The translations under genes and the position numbers were made by a program. From Cellvibrionales bacterium UBA4451 (GTDB taxonomy: Bacteria; Pseudomonadota; Gammaproteobacteria; Pseudomonadales; Porticoccaceae), in contig DGPB01000012.1 in assembly GCA_002390285.1 (NCBI GenBank), forward strand, positions 86,159 through 150,158: DNA of 64,000 nt. Reading direction: 5' to 3'. This document shows positions 26,660 through 35,213 of this stretch, one piece after another; position 1 is the first letter of the stretch, and each line of letters begins with the position of its first letter. The notes below the pieces were generated by a model. The model was not told the origin of the DNA and ran no database searches. It saw only the letters and a program-made list of their open reading frames with translations.

Positions 26660-26938
26660 TTGTGGTGAAAATAGCGCTTTAAGGGGTCAGCCCGCGAGCG
26701 GTTACTTTGCCGCAACCCCGCAGCCGACAAAGGATGTCAATATAGAGCGGGCTAATCTCTGCTAAAAAGTCGCCAAAGGGAAGGAGCACTCTATGACCAA
26801 ATGACCCTAAAGCGGTCAGAAAAAACATTTTTTGGCAATTTACGCTTTTTCAACCGCCCCCTTTTCTTGGCAAAAGAAACTGCATCAAGGATAATGCTGC
26901 CCTTATCCCCCATTGATACCGACCAAAAGGATCTCCCC
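26660..26938 (+). other. Structured GC-rich stretch upstream of the FKBP gene, function unknown
   Basis: Between the nrdJ promoter and the FKBP gene there is no convincing gene. A GC-rich block contains AGCCCGC (26689-26695) complementary to GCGGGCT (26747-26753), enclosing smaller hairpins (GCGG...CCGC and GACA...TGTC). Further on, GGAAGGAG precedes ATG ACC AAA TGA at 26793-26804, a three-codon reading frame overlapping a second ATG that is in frame with the FKBP. This could be an RNA leader or sRNA on the plus strand. It matches no riboswitch that I can recognise. Confidence 0.35.
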
Positions 26939-27418
26939 ATGATCATTTCTGAAAACACTGTGGTGCTTTTTCACTACACCCTTACCGATGAAAGCGGTAA
27001 CGAGCTCGACTCATCCACAGGCAAAGACCCACTAGCCTATATGCATGGCCACAAAAATATTATCCCTGGCCTCGAAAAAGAACTGGATGGAAAAACCGCT
27101 GGTGATGTGATGATCGTGACCATCAAAGCAGCAGAAGCCTATGGAGAGACTCAGGACGAGAGGATTCAGGAAATACCCAGAACATCGTTCCAGACGGAAG
27201 AAATGAGCGTTGGGATGCGCTTTGAAGCAAAGACGCCTAATGGCCCCGTATCTGTTGTTGTCACTGAAGTGAATGACGAAACAGTGACGGTTGATGGAAA
27301 TCACCCACTTGCAGGTAAAGATTTAACGTTTGATGTCAGGGTCGATAGTGTTCGCGAAGCATCTGAAGAAGAACTGTCTCATGGTCACGTACATGGGCCA
27401 GGTGGTCACAACCACTAA
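26939..27418 (+). CDS. SlyD-like FKBP peptidyl-prolyl isomerase (paralog 1)
   Basis: This 159-residue FKBP/SlyD protein starts at ATG 26939, chosen for AAAGGATCT upstream and for homology to the other two paralogs; the frame stays open to 26801. It has the split FKBP domain (MIISENTVVLFHYTL, YMHGHKNIIPGLE) with the inserted IF chaperone flap, then NHPLAGKDLTFDV and a His-rich metal-binding tail HGHVHGPGGHNH. SlyD proteins isomerise prolyl bonds and handle nickel. It is followed by a bidirectional terminator. Confidence 0.9.
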   Translation: MIISENTVVLFHYTLTDESGNELDSSTGKDPLAYMHGHKNIIPGLEKELDGKTAGDVMIVTIKAAEAYGETQDERIQEIPRTSFQTEEMSVGMRFEAKTPNGPVSVVVTEVNDETVTVDGNHPLAGKDLTFDVRVDSVREASEEELSHGHVHGPGGHNH

Positions 27419-27471
27419 CTATCGGCGAGCTGCTTAATTGGTTAGCGAGTCGACCAGTTAACAAGTTCAAT

Positions 27472-27505
27472 AAAAAAGGGCCGCCCAATTAGGTAGCCCT
27501 TTTTT
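27472..27505. terminator. Bidirectional terminator between FKBP-1 and rimO
   Basis: AAAAAAGGGC (27472-27481) and GCCCTTTTTT (27496-27505) pair perfectly around a 14-nt loop, with a T run on either strand after the stem. It sits 54 bp past the FKBP stop and 24 bp past the rimO stop, so it can serve both convergent genes. Confidence 0.8.
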
Positions 27506-27528
27506 ATACATTTTTTTCTCGATCAGGT

Positions 27529-28878
27529 TTAAACCAGCCGTCCCCAAAGATCATATTCATCGGCATGCTCAATCGTTACCTGCACCATGTCACCGGGCTC
27601 AAGACCAAGCGCCACAACTGACTCTATATCATTGATAAAAACATTGCCGTCGATCTCTGGCGCATCAGCAGCTGACCGACCAACGGCCCCCTCCTCGTCC
27701 ACGTCATCGATCAACACCTCCAGAGTCTGCCCCACTTTACGCTGTAACCGCCTAGCACTAATGACTTGCTGGGTTTCCATAAATCGTTCCCAGCGCTGCT
27801 GCTGAACATCCTCAGGAACAGGGTCGGGCAACTGATTGGCTGTTGCACCTTCAACGGGGGAATATTTAAAACAGCCTACCCGATCTAATTCAGCCTCTTC
27901 CAGCCAATCCAGTAGCAGTTGGAAATCTTCTTCGGTTTCGCCGGGAAACCCCACAATAAAGGTGCTACGAATAGTCAAGTCGGGACAGATGGCCCTCCAG
28001 GCTTTAATCCGTTCCAGGACTTTTTCCTGATTGCCGGGACGCTTCATCAATTTAAGAATTTTTGGGCTGGCATGCTGGAAGGGAATATCCAGATAAGGCA
28101 GAATTTTTCCCTCTGCCATCAAGGGAATGACCTTGTCCACATGGGGATAGGGGTACACATAGTGCAGTCGCACCCAAATGCCCAGCTCGCCCAAAGCGAC
28201 GGCCAGATCCTGCATCCGTGTTTCCAGCGCATTGCCATCGACAAAATCCAACTTGTATTTCATATCAACACCGTAGGCACTGGTGTCCTGAGAAATAACC
28301 AATAATTCGCGCACGCCGGACTCAACCAGCTTCTTGGCTTCCTCGACCACATCGGAAATAGGACGACTAACCAAATCACCCCGCATGTTAGGGATAATGC
28401 AAAAGGTACAACGGTGGTTACAGCCTTCAGAAATCTTCAAATAAGCATAATGCTGAGGTGTGAGCTTGATTCCCTGTGGCGGCATCAGGTCAATATAGGG
28501 GTTGTGGCCACCCTCTACGCCATCCACTTTTGGCGGAACAAACTCATGCACAGCACCTAATACACTCGCGTAATCAGCCGGCCCACTAACGCTCAGCACA
28601 TTCGGGTTGGCTGTTTTGATTGCCTCAGCATCGGCTCCCTTACCCATACAGCCGGTAACGATGACCTTACCGTTCTCTTTCATCGCCTCATTAATAGCAT
28701 CCATGGATTCCTGTTTGGCAGAATCAATAAAGCCACAGGTATTGACCACCACCACGTCGGCATCATCATAGTTCGGGCTGATATCGTAACCATCCAGCTT
28801 TAACTGGGTCAGAATTCGCTCAGAATCCACCAGTGCTTTCGGACAACCGAGAGAGATAAAACCCACTTTTCCTGACAT
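27529..28878 (-). CDS. rimO: Ribosomal protein S12 methylthiotransferase
   Basis: This 449-residue radical-SAM methylthiotransferase has an N-terminal UPF0004 domain (VGFISLGCPKALVDSE, NTCGFID, GCMGK) with three cluster cysteines, the radical-SAM CNHRCTFCIIP motif and a C-terminal TRAM domain. The SLGCPKALVDSE signature separates RimO from MiaB. It adds a methylthio group to Asp in ribosomal protein S12. ATG 28876-28878, with AGGTGG just upstream, is preferred over an in-frame GTG two codons earlier. Confidence 0.95.
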   Translation of the reverse strand: MSGKVGFISLGCPKALVDSERILTQLKLDGYDISPNYDDADVVVVNTCGFIDSAKQESMDAINEAMKENGKVIVTGCMGKGADAEAIKTANPNVLSVSGPADYASVLGAVHEFVPPKVDGVEGGHNPYIDLMPPQGIKLTPQHYAYLKISEGCNHRCTFCIIPNMRGDLVSRPISDVVEEAKKLVESGVRELLVISQDTSAYGVDMKYKLDFVDGNALETRMQDLAVALGELGIWVRLHYVYPYPHVDKVIPLMAEGKILPYLDIPFQHASPKILKLMKRPGNQEKVLERIKAWRAICPDLTIRSTFIVGFPGETEEDFQLLLDWLEEAELDRVGCFKYSPVEGATANQLPDPVPEDVQQQRWERFMETQQVISARRLQRKVGQTLEVLIDDVDEEGAVGRSAADAPEIDGNVFINDIESVVALGLEPGDMVQVTIEHADEYDLWGRLV

Positions 28879-28967
28879 ATCCACCTACACTAAAACGCTA
28901 AAATTTATACCGCTGAAACATGACAACGGTGAGGAACTTGCCTGGTAATCAATCTCTGGAGCAGAGT

Positions 28968-29750
28968 TTACTGCGCCGTCCAGCCGCCATCTATTGGCAA
29001 GCTAGAACCCGTCATCGTACCGGCGGCTTCAGAACATAGAAATAATGCCAACTCACCCAGTGACGAAGGCTGGGTGGCCTGAGGCATGGGCTGCTTGTCA
29101 ATAATGACCCGGCGTTTGCCCTCTTCAAAACTCACACCATCTCGGTCAGCTGCCGCCTGAAACTGGCCCGCAACCAATTCAGTATCCACCCAACCGGGGC
29201 AGATCGCATTCACCGTAATACCCTTCTCCGCATTTTCCAATGCCACGACTTTGGTCAGTCCTACAATACCGTGCTTTGCAGCCACATAGGCAGCCTTCTG
29301 AAGAGATGCCACCAGACCGTGAACAGAGGCGATATTAATAATCCGCCCCCAACCCCGTTTCTGCATACCGGGAACCAGTAACCGTGTGGTGTGAAAGGCT
29401 GAGCTCAGGTTGATCGCTATAATAGAATCCCACTTCGCTACCGGAAAATCTTCCACAGAAGCAGTGTACTGAATACCCGCATTGTTTATCAGAATATCTA
29501 CCTGGCCAAACTTCTTCAGGGCATCAGCCACCAACTGCTCATTACCGGCAGCATTCGATATATCCGCATTGCTAAACAGGCACTCAATGCCATAACGATT
29601 CTCAAACTCCTGACGAAGCGCCTCACCCTCCAAGGCATCCATCAAGCCGTGCAGCACAATATTAGCCCCAGCTTCAGCCAGCTTTGCTGCCATGGCATTA
29701 CCGATACCACTGGTGGAACCAGTAACCAATGCAGTTTTACCTACCAACAT
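28968..29750 (-). CDS. bdhA: 3-Hydroxybutyrate dehydrogenase
   Basis: This 260-residue SDR has TGSTSGIG at the cofactor site, NNAG, catalytic Ser in NIASVHG and YVAAK, and the CPGWVDTELV and GGWTAQ segments characteristic of D-3-hydroxybutyrate dehydrogenases. ATG 29748-29750 follows AGAGGA by 6 bp; an upstream extension is unlikely. It oxidises 3-hydroxybutyrate to acetoacetate, which the adjacent CoA transferase activates. A terminator separates it from scoB, so it is probably transcribed separately. Confidence 0.9.
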   Translation of the reverse strand: MLVGKTALVTGSTSGIGNAMAAKLAEAGANIVLHGLMDALEGEALRQEFENRYGIECLFSNADISNAAGNEQLVADALKKFGQVDILINNAGIQYTASVEDFPVAKWDSIIAINLSSAFHTTRLLVPGMQKRGWGRIINIASVHGLVASLQKAAYVAAKHGIVGLTKVVALENAEKGITVNAICPGWVDTELVAGQFQAAADRDGVSFEEGKRRVIIDKQPMPQATQPSSLGELALFLCSEAAGTMTGSSLPIDGGWTAQ

Positions 29751-29844
29751 ATTGTTTCCTCTAAGGCTGAAAGCCATATATATAAACGAATGCTACAAAC
29801 TACAGCTGAAAATTAGAAAATACGACCTAAGATCATGAAACCAA

Positions 29845-29878
29845 ATAAAAAAAGGCCCCCTGATCAGGGAGCCTTTTC
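29845..29878 (-). terminator. Terminator after scoB
   Basis: AAGGC-CCCTGATCAGGG-A-GCCTT pairs into a strong stem centred on TGATCA (29852-29875). On the minus strand a T-rich run (TTTTTTTATTT) follows. It is 23 bp past the scoB stop and 95 bp before the bdhA start. Confidence 0.8.
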
Positions 29879-29897
29879 TTCATGCCAGTCAGAGATA

Positions 29898-30554
29898 TTA
29901 AAATTCCATCTCTGGAACATGGTCAGGTACAACCAACTCACCAGCCGTCTTCTCTATTATTTCTTCTACAGACACGCCCGGCGCACGTTCAACTAGGTGG
30001 AATTTACCGTCGTAGATTTCCAGATATGCCAGATCAGTCAGAACTTGCTTGATACAATCAGCACCCGTCAGCGGCAGAGTACACTCTGGCAGTAACTTGG
30101 AATTACCATATTTGTCGGCGTGGGTCATCGTCACAATGATATTGTCTGCACCAGCAACCAGATCCATTGCCCCACCCATACCTTTGATGAGTTTTCCTGG
30201 AATCATCCAAGAAGCAATGCTGCCTTGAGCATCCACCTCAAAAGCGCCAAGAACCGTCAAGTCCACGTGGCCACCACGAATCATGGCAAAGGATTCTGCG
30301 GATGAAAAAATCGATGCGCCCTTAGCTGTTGTTACTGTCTGCTTACCGGCATTGATCAGATCGGCATCGACTTCATCTTCTGTGGGGTATGGCCCCATAC
30401 CCAGCAGTCCATTCTCAGACTGCAACATAACTTCGATACCCTCAGGCACATGGTTTGCTACCAATGTAGGAATACCAATACCTAAATTAACGTAATAACC
30501 ATCCTGTAATTCACGGGCAATACGGATAGCCATTTGATCACGAGAAAGTGCCAT
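29898..30554 (-). CDS. scoB: Succinyl-CoA:3-ketoacid CoA transferase, subunit B
   Basis: This 218-residue beta-type CoA transferase subunit has YVNLGIGIPTLVANH with the following QSENGLLG catalytic-Glu motif (family I signature SENG), a GGHVDLTVLGA strand and GMGGAMDLV. It transfers CoA from succinyl-CoA to acetoacetate. It lies 14 bp after scoA. With bdhA it allows use of 3-hydroxybutyrate or PHB breakdown products. Confidence 0.93.
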   Translation of the reverse strand: MALSRDQMAIRIARELQDGYYVNLGIGIPTLVANHVPEGIEVMLQSENGLLGMGPYPTEDEVDADLINAGKQTVTTAKGASIFSSAESFAMIRGGHVDLTVLGAFEVDAQGSIASWMIPGKLIKGMGGAMDLVAGADNIIVTMTHADKYGNSKLLPECTLPLTGADCIKQVLTDLAYLEIYDGKFHLVERAPGVSVEEIIEKTAGELVVPDHVPEMEF

Positions 30555-30568
30555 TATTATCTCTCCTG

Positions 30569-31270
30569 TTAGCCTTCGCGGACGGTACGTATTTCAATAC
30601 GTTTTTCGAAAGTACCCTGAATCAAACGGTCAACGTAGATTCCGGGGGTATGAATCTGAGCTGGGTCCAGCTCACCTGGCTCAACAATTTCTTCCACTTC
30701 CATCACAGTAATCTTGCCCGCTGTCGCAGCCATGGGATTAAAATTCTGGGCTGTGTGACGGTAAATAGCATTACCGTAACGGTCTGCCTTCCAGGCCTTC
30801 ACGATAGCGAAATCACCGACAACAGACTCTTCAAGAATATATTTTCGGCCATTGAATTCACGTACGTCTTTACCTTTAGCTATATCAGTACCGTATCCGG
30901 TAGCCGTATAGAATGCAGGGATTCCAGCACCACCAGCACGCATCTTTTCAGCCAGCGTACCCTGAGGGGTCAACTCCACCTCCAGAACACCTGACAACAG
31001 TTGCTCTTCAAACAACTTGTTTTCACCCACATAGGAAGACACCATCTTCTTGATCTGACGGTCATCCAGCAAGATACCAAGACCAAGGCCATCGCAACCG
31101 CAGTTATTGGAAACAATCGTCAGCTCCTTGGTACCCATCTTCTTGATCTCTTTAATCAAGTTCTCAGGAATACCACAGATGCCAAAACCGCCAGAAATCA
31201 CGGTCATGCCATCTTCAAGACCTGCCATCGCTTCTTCGTAGGTGTTCACCACCTTATCGAAACCCGCCAT
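30569..31270 (-). CDS. scoA: Succinyl-CoA:3-ketoacid CoA transferase, subunit A
   Basis: This 233-residue alpha-type subunit starts at ATG 31268-31270 after GAAGGAG; an open extension upstream lacks support. It has VISGGFGICGIPENLI, SNNCGCDGLGLG and GGAGIPAFYTATGYGT, the typical family I subunit A markers. It works with ScoB as a heterotetramer. A LysR regulator is divergent (182 bp apart) and may control it. Confidence 0.93.
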   Translation of the reverse strand: MAGFDKVVNTYEEAMAGLEDGMTVISGGFGICGIPENLIKEIKKMGTKELTIVSNNCGCDGLGLGILLDDRQIKKMVSSYVGENKLFEEQLLSGVLEVELTPQGTLAEKMRAGGAGIPAFYTATGYGTDIAKGKDVREFNGRKYILEESVVGDFAIVKAWKADRYGNAIYRHTAQNFNPMAATAGKITVMEVEEIVEPGELDPAQIHTPGIYVDRLIQGTFEKRIEIRTVREG

Positions 31271-31452
31271 GAACAAAACTCCTTCATTATTTTTTATATT
31301 ACCCCGAGGCTCGTCATCTCGAAGACTTAACCCCAAAGAGGACCTTAACCAAAGGCTTGCAAAACATATGTAAGCATCCTATATGAAAATATATTTATCA
31401 AGCGTAAAATTTTAATGGATTGATTTAGATTATAAATAAATAGAGAGTTCCT

Positions 31453-32346
31453 ATGGACATCACTATCAAACAACTCAAGGCCTTTGTCGCCGTGGCCCAA
31501 ACCCGCAATTTTGCCGAAGCGGGGGAACTGCTCCACCTGTCACAGCCCGCCCTCAGTATTGCAGTGAAAAATATGGAGGGAATAGTGGGAGGACGGTTGC
31601 TATCACGAACTACGCGAACCCTCTCCCTGACCCCGGAAGGCGCAGACTTTCTTCCTGTGGCACAACGACTGCTGGCCGACTGGGACAACGCGCTGGCTGA
31701 CCTACACAACCTGTTTGCCATGCGGCGCGGTAAATTGACCATCGCTACCATGGCCTCTTTCTCTATCGGCCAGTTGCCACGGGCATTGGCTCATTATCGG
31801 AAGCAACACCCGGACATCAATATTGCCGTGCAGGATGTGGTGGCAGAGGACGTAGTGGACATGGTCCGCAAGGGCCGAGTAGAAGTGGGGGTAACTTTTG
31901 ATCCAGAGGAATCGGAAGACCTTATCTTTGAACCCTTGTTTGAAGACCGTTTTTTTGTCGTCACCCCCAAGCAACACCCCCTACTGGACATCCACAATAT
32001 CACCTGGAAGCACCTACAAGATTATCCTTTTATCGCGCTGCAACGACCCTCTGCTATGCGTCAGATGATCGACAAAACCACGGCTAGCTGTGGTGTAAAA
32101 CTTACCGTGGAATTTGAAGCAAACCAGTTGGCCTCCATTAGCTCAATGGTAGCAAATGGCCTAGGGATTAGTGTGATGCCTTCACTGACCATCCAACAAA
32201 TGGAGTCTCTCGGGCTCGAATGTCGCCCCCTGACACGACCCGCGGTGACACGAAAAGTAGGGATTCTCACCCGCCGGCGCTACCCGCTTTCCGCGGCCGC
32301 CAACGCCATGGTGGAAACACTAAAACTTCAAATCACTGCTCCTTAA
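31453..32346 (+). CDS. LysR-family regulator divergent from scoAB
   Basis: This 297-residue LTTR has a winged HTH at the N-terminus (FVAVAQTRNFAEAGELLHLS, QPALSIAVKNME) and a substrate-binding-protein-like effector domain (GKLTIATMASFSIGQLP, ANGLGISVMPSL). Position suggests control of scoAB in response to ketone bodies or other acids; the sequence does not show the effector. Confidence 0.85.
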   Translation: MDITIKQLKAFVAVAQTRNFAEAGELLHLSQPALSIAVKNMEGIVGGRLLSRTTRTLSLTPEGADFLPVAQRLLADWDNALADLHNLFAMRRGKLTIATMASFSIGQLPRALAHYRKQHPDINIAVQDVVAEDVVDMVRKGRVEVGVTFDPEESEDLIFEPLFEDRFFVVTPKQHPLLDIHNITWKHLQDYPFIALQRPSAMRQMIDKTTASCGVKLTVEFEANQLASISSMVANGLGISVMPSLTIQQMESLGLECRPLTRPAVTRKVGILTRRRYPLSAAANAMVETLKLQITAP

Positions 32347-32425
32347 AAACAGCCTATCACTGACGAAAGAAGCAAAATCTGATAGTGTGTGCGGCCTGTT
32401 TCAACAACCGAATGAATGAACAAAC

Positions 32426-32821
32426 ATGAGCCAAGAACAAACTGACGCCAACATGAATCCCGCAAAACTGTATCGCGAGGAACTCTTCACCGATCAAAAA
32501 ATTGGCACCATACGACGCCTAACACCCGTAACACCTGAAGGCGAGACGGATGCTAGCCGTGAGGTACTTTACTCTGGTTCCACCCAGGTAATGACCCCAA
32601 TGGGCGCCCTGCCAATTAATTTTGATCTAGAGGCCAGCACCATTGGTGAAGCCGCTGAGAAGTTTGGTCCAGCAGCAGAAGTTGCCGTAGAGCGCACCGC
32701 CAAAGAATTAGAAGAAATGCGCCGTCAACAAGCCTCCAAAATTGTAGTGCCTGGCCAGGATGGTGGTATGGGAGGTATGGGTGGTATGGGTGGTATGCCG
32801 GGTGGTGGCATCATTACCTAG
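32426..32821 (+). CDS. Conserved cytoplasmic protein with Gly-Met repeat tail
   Basis: This 131-residue protein belongs to a conserved unnamed family whose core reads LYREELFTDQKIGTIRRLTP and TPMGALPINFDLEA, with a final AKELEEMRRQQASKIVVP helix. Recognition is from memory. The C-terminus is an unusual low-complexity tail of GGM repeats (GGMGGMGGMGGMPGGG). The DNA of the tail is itself a 9-bp tandem repeat. Function unknown. It directly precedes yaeQ, as is common in relatives. Confidence 0.7.
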   Translation: MSQEQTDANMNPAKLYREELFTDQKIGTIRRLTPVTPEGETDASREVLYSGSTQVMTPMGALPINFDLEASTIGEAAEKFGPAAEVAVERTAKELEEMRRQQASKIVVPGQDGGMGGMGGMGGMPGGGIIT

Positions 32822-32880
32822 GTAGCCACCTAAAAACGGTACCTATAAAGCCACCCAAGATTATTTACCCCGCAGAATCC
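32816..32880 (+). repeat. 12-14 bp ACC array across the stop of the GGM-tail gene
   Basis: Starting at the last codon and stop (ACC TAG), units ACCTAGGTAGCC, ACCTAAAAACGGT, ACCTATAAAGCC, ACCCAAGATTATTT and ACCCCGCAGAATCC follow head to tail (12, 13, 12, 14, 14 bp). Three of the units carry TAG or TAA. Confidence 0.6.
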
Positions 32881-32923
32881 AGTCTCCGAGGTAATCACAC
32901 CTCTCTATAAAAAGACTCTCTCT

Positions 32924-33499
32924 ATGGCACTGAAAGCCACTGTCTTTAAAGTCGAGCTTCAGGTTTCCGATATGGACCGGAGCTACTTTCAGTCGCACCC
33001 GTTGACGGTAGCTCGTCACCCCTCTGAAACAGATGAACGTATGATGGTTCGGCTGCTGGCCTTCGCCCTAAACGCCCATTTTTCCTTTAATACCAGTGAA
33101 CACCTGCAATTCACCAAAGGTTTGTCCTCCGATGACGAGCCGGATCTCTGGCTAAAGAATCTTCATGGCGATATTGAACACTGGATTGAGGTGGGGTTAC
33201 CGGATGAGCGTCGTATTAGGAAAGGCTGCAACCGAGCCAACCGGGTGGCTATTTATACCTACGGAGAACGCTCAGCTTCTATTTGGTGGAAAAATATCGA
33301 GAGTAATCTTGCCCGTTTCGATAATCTCACTATTTATTATCTATCGTCAGAAGACACTGCGGCCATGGCCAATATGGCCGGACGCAATATGTCATTGCAG
33401 GCGACGATACAGGAGGGTGATATCTGGTTCGGTGACGAGAACAACACCATCATGATTTCTCCTGAAGTATTGAAAGCCTCTAACCTGGAAAGCCCCTAG
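32924..33499 (+). CDS. yaeQ: YaeQ family protein
   Basis: This 191-residue protein matches YaeQ: MALKATVFKVELQVSDMDR at the start, HPLTVARHPSETDERMMVRLLAFAL, DEPDLWLKNL, IEVGLPDERRIRKGC. The fold resembles PD-(D/E)XK nucleases; E. coli YaeQ has been linked to suppression of RfaH loss, but the molecular role is not settled. Its stop codon lies in a 3 x 16 bp tandem array. Length is normal. Confidence 0.9.
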   Translation: MALKATVFKVELQVSDMDRSYFQSHPLTVARHPSETDERMMVRLLAFALNAHFSFNTSEHLQFTKGLSSDDEPDLWLKNLHGDIEHWIEVGLPDERRIRKGCNRANRVAIYTYGERSASIWWKNIESNLARFDNLTIYYLSSEDTAAMANMAGRNMSLQATIQEGDIWFGDENNTIMISPEVLKASNLESP

Positions 33500-33529
33500 C
33501 CTGAAAAACTCCTAACCTAGAAAACGAGT
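33482..33529 (+). repeat. 3 x 16 bp array across the yaeQ stop codon
   Basis: AACCTGGAAAGCCCCT, AGCCTGAAAAACTCCT and AACCTAGAAAACGAGT follow without gaps. The first unit is the last codons of yaeQ and its TAG starts in the unit. With a 16-bp period, stop triplets at 33497, 33513 and 33529 fall in three different frames. Confidence 0.7.
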
Positions 33530-33546
33530 AAACAGTACTCCTTCGG

Positions 33547-33837
33547 TTACGCCTGATCTTTAAGCGGCTGAACCAGCACCCAAGGTTTAACCACCAATGA
33601 CCACACCGTGGTATTCGCCTCCAACCACTCAATGGCCTGATCATCACTGACCTGCCCCACTGATCCATCAGCCATCCACAGAGCCATCTGCGTCTTGTTA
33701 TCGCGGCATATCTCAATGGCCACATCGATGAGATCAAGGTCTGGCGATACGTAGACGGTGGTGCCATTGGCGAAAAATCGCTCTAACTCCTGCCAAGGAA
33801 TCTTGGCCGTCTCGGCATTAAGTTCGTCTCGTTGCAT
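33547..33837 (-). CDS. DUF2288 family protein
   Basis: This 96-residue protein has the DUF2288 pattern: LNAETAKIPWQELERFFA, VYVSPDLDLIDVA, VSDDQAIEWLEA, and a terminal VVKPWVLVQP. It is a small conserved gammaproteobacterial family of unknown role. The gene sits between the yaeQ gene (convergent) and a 14-bp repeat array upstream of its ATG; no clear ribosome-binding site other than the A-rich array edge is visible. Confidence 0.82.
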   Translation of the reverse strand: MQRDELNAETAKIPWQELERFFANGTTVYVSPDLDLIDVAIEICRDNKTQMALWMADGSVGQVSDDQAIEWLEANTTVWSLVVKPWVLVQPLKDQA

Positions 33838-33840
33838 ATT

Positions 33841-33924
33841 TTTACCTACTTAACTTTATCTACTTAGCTCTATCTGAATAGCTTTATCTAAATAGTCCTA
33901 TCTAAAAAGTTCTACCTAAAAATT
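33841..33924 (-). repeat. Six perfect-phase 14-bp units downstream of the HI0933-type gene
   Basis: Six contiguous 14-bp units (33841, 33855, 33869, 33883, 33897, 33911) share TYTAYCTANNTAGY on the plus strand. On the minus strand every unit holds TAG or TAA (for example ACTATTTAGATAAA). It begins 26 bp after the stop of the flavoprotein gene and ends 4 bp before the DUF2288 start codon, so it fills the intergenic region. This is the cleanest array in the window. Confidence 0.85.
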
Positions 33925-33950
33925 CGTGCCCAAATTATTCTTTGAGAATC

Positions 33951-35135
33951 TTATGCTACCTGACCTGCAGCAACACCGGAGGCCCAAGCCCATTGAAAGT
34001 TAAACCCGCCCAAGTGGCCCGTAACATCCAGCACTTCACCCACAAAATACAAACCAGGCTGTTTTTGGCTCTCCATGGTTTTGGAGGAAACGTCACAGGT
34101 ATCCACTCCACCCAGCGTCACCTCAGCCGTGCGGTAACCTTCTGTGCCTGACGGCTTTAAATCCCAACCATTAATTTTTTCAGCAATAGCCTCCAACAAC
34201 TGACCCGGCAGCTCGGCCAAGGGCTTTTCTGCCTGCTCCAGCCACCACAATGCTTCTAATTCCAGCACTAGTTTCCTTGGCAATAGCTGGGATAAGACCG
34301 TTCGCATCAATGCTCTTGGCTGCTCTATTTTCTGTTCTGTCAGGAAATCTAGGCAATCTGTAGCGGGCAACAAGTCCACTTGTACAGACTGCCCCTCTCT
34401 CCAATAACTTGAAATCTGTAACACGGCAGGGCCACTTAACCCCCGGTGGGTAAACAGAATACTTTCCAAAAAAGACTGCTTTCCCGCTGTAATACGTGCC
34501 GCAACAGAAACGCCGGATAATCTTTCTGACAACAATTTGAAACCATCACTAAATGTAAATGGCACCAAGGCAGGTCGAAGGGGTATGAGCTGATGGCCAA
34601 ACTGCTCGGCCAACCGATAACCAAAATCGGAGCCACCCAGCGTCGGCACAGAAAGGCCACCGGAGGCGACCACCAACGATATAGCGGTCATATCACCTGC
34701 GTTAGTTGTTAGCTTGTAGCTTTTATCAAAATCTACTCGCTCAACCTCACAGCGAGTTTTCAACGTCACCCCCGCCTGCTCGGCCTCACTCAGCAGCATG
34801 GCAAGAATATCTTTCGAAGCGTCATCACAAAACAGCTGGCCAAGGGTTTTCTCGTGATAGCCAATGTGATGCTTTGCTACCAGCTCAATAAAATCCCACT
34901 GGGTATAGCGACTCAGGGCAGATTTACAGAAGTGCGGGTTGTTTGATAGGAAGTTATCTGGCTCAACATACAGGTTGGTGAAGTTACAGCGTCCACCGCC
35001 AGACATCAGAATTTTCTTGCCCGGCTTATTGGCGCTCTCAATCACCAATACCCGACGGCCGCTCTGCCCCGCAGTGATGGCACACATCAACCCTGCCGCA
35101 CCAGCGCCAATAACAATTACATCCCAATCGTTCAA
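33951..35135 (-). CDS. HI0933-type NAD(P)/FAD-dependent flavoprotein (YhiN-like)
   Basis: This 394-residue protein has an N-terminal FAD Rossmann motif (VIVIGAGAAGLMCAITAGQ, loop GAGAAG), the hallmark KKILMSGGGRCNFTN and a C-terminal FVGEVLDVTGHLGGFNFQWA. This HI0933/YhiN family is widespread, FAD-binding and of unclear reaction. The start is TTG at 35133-35135: an in-frame TGA lies four codons upstream and no ATG is available. Confidence 0.88.
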   Translation of the reverse strand: MNDWDVIVIGAGAAGLMCAITAGQSGRRVLVIESANKPGKKILMSGGGRCNFTNLYVEPDNFLSNNPHFCKSALSRYTQWDFIELVAKHHIGYHEKTLGQLFCDDASKDILAMLLSEAEQAGVTLKTRCEVERVDFDKSYKLTTNAGDMTAISLVVASGGLSVPTLGGSDFGYRLAEQFGHQLIPLRPALVPFTFSDGFKLLSERLSGVSVAARITAGKQSFLESILFTHRGLSGPAVLQISSYWREGQSVQVDLLPATDCLDFLTEQKIEQPRALMRTVLSQLLPRKLVLELEALWWLEQAEKPLAELPGQLLEAIAEKINGWDLKPSGTEGYRTAEVTLGGVDTCDVSSKTMESQKQPGLYFVGEVLDVTGHLGGFNFQWAWASGVAAGQVA

Positions 35136-35213
35136 ATGACTGTCTCAACCAAAAACTGGAAAGTGCGCATTCTATAAGCCAGAGACACGAGGTACTATAG
35201 CCGCCCTGTCTTT

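Noticed and set aside
26445..26800. Cobalamin riboswitch upstream of nrdJ
   Set aside because: The expected B12-box and the conserved GCCACTG-type core were not found on the minus strand; the NrdR-box promoter lies downstream of the GC-rich block.
26801..26938. 46-residue N-terminal extension of SlyD paralog 1
   Set aside because: The extension has no similarity to the paralogs, and AAAGGATCT sits at the right distance from the internal ATG at 26939.
33841..33924. CRISPR array
   Set aside because: Units are 14 bp without spacers and degenerate; no cas gene is nearby.
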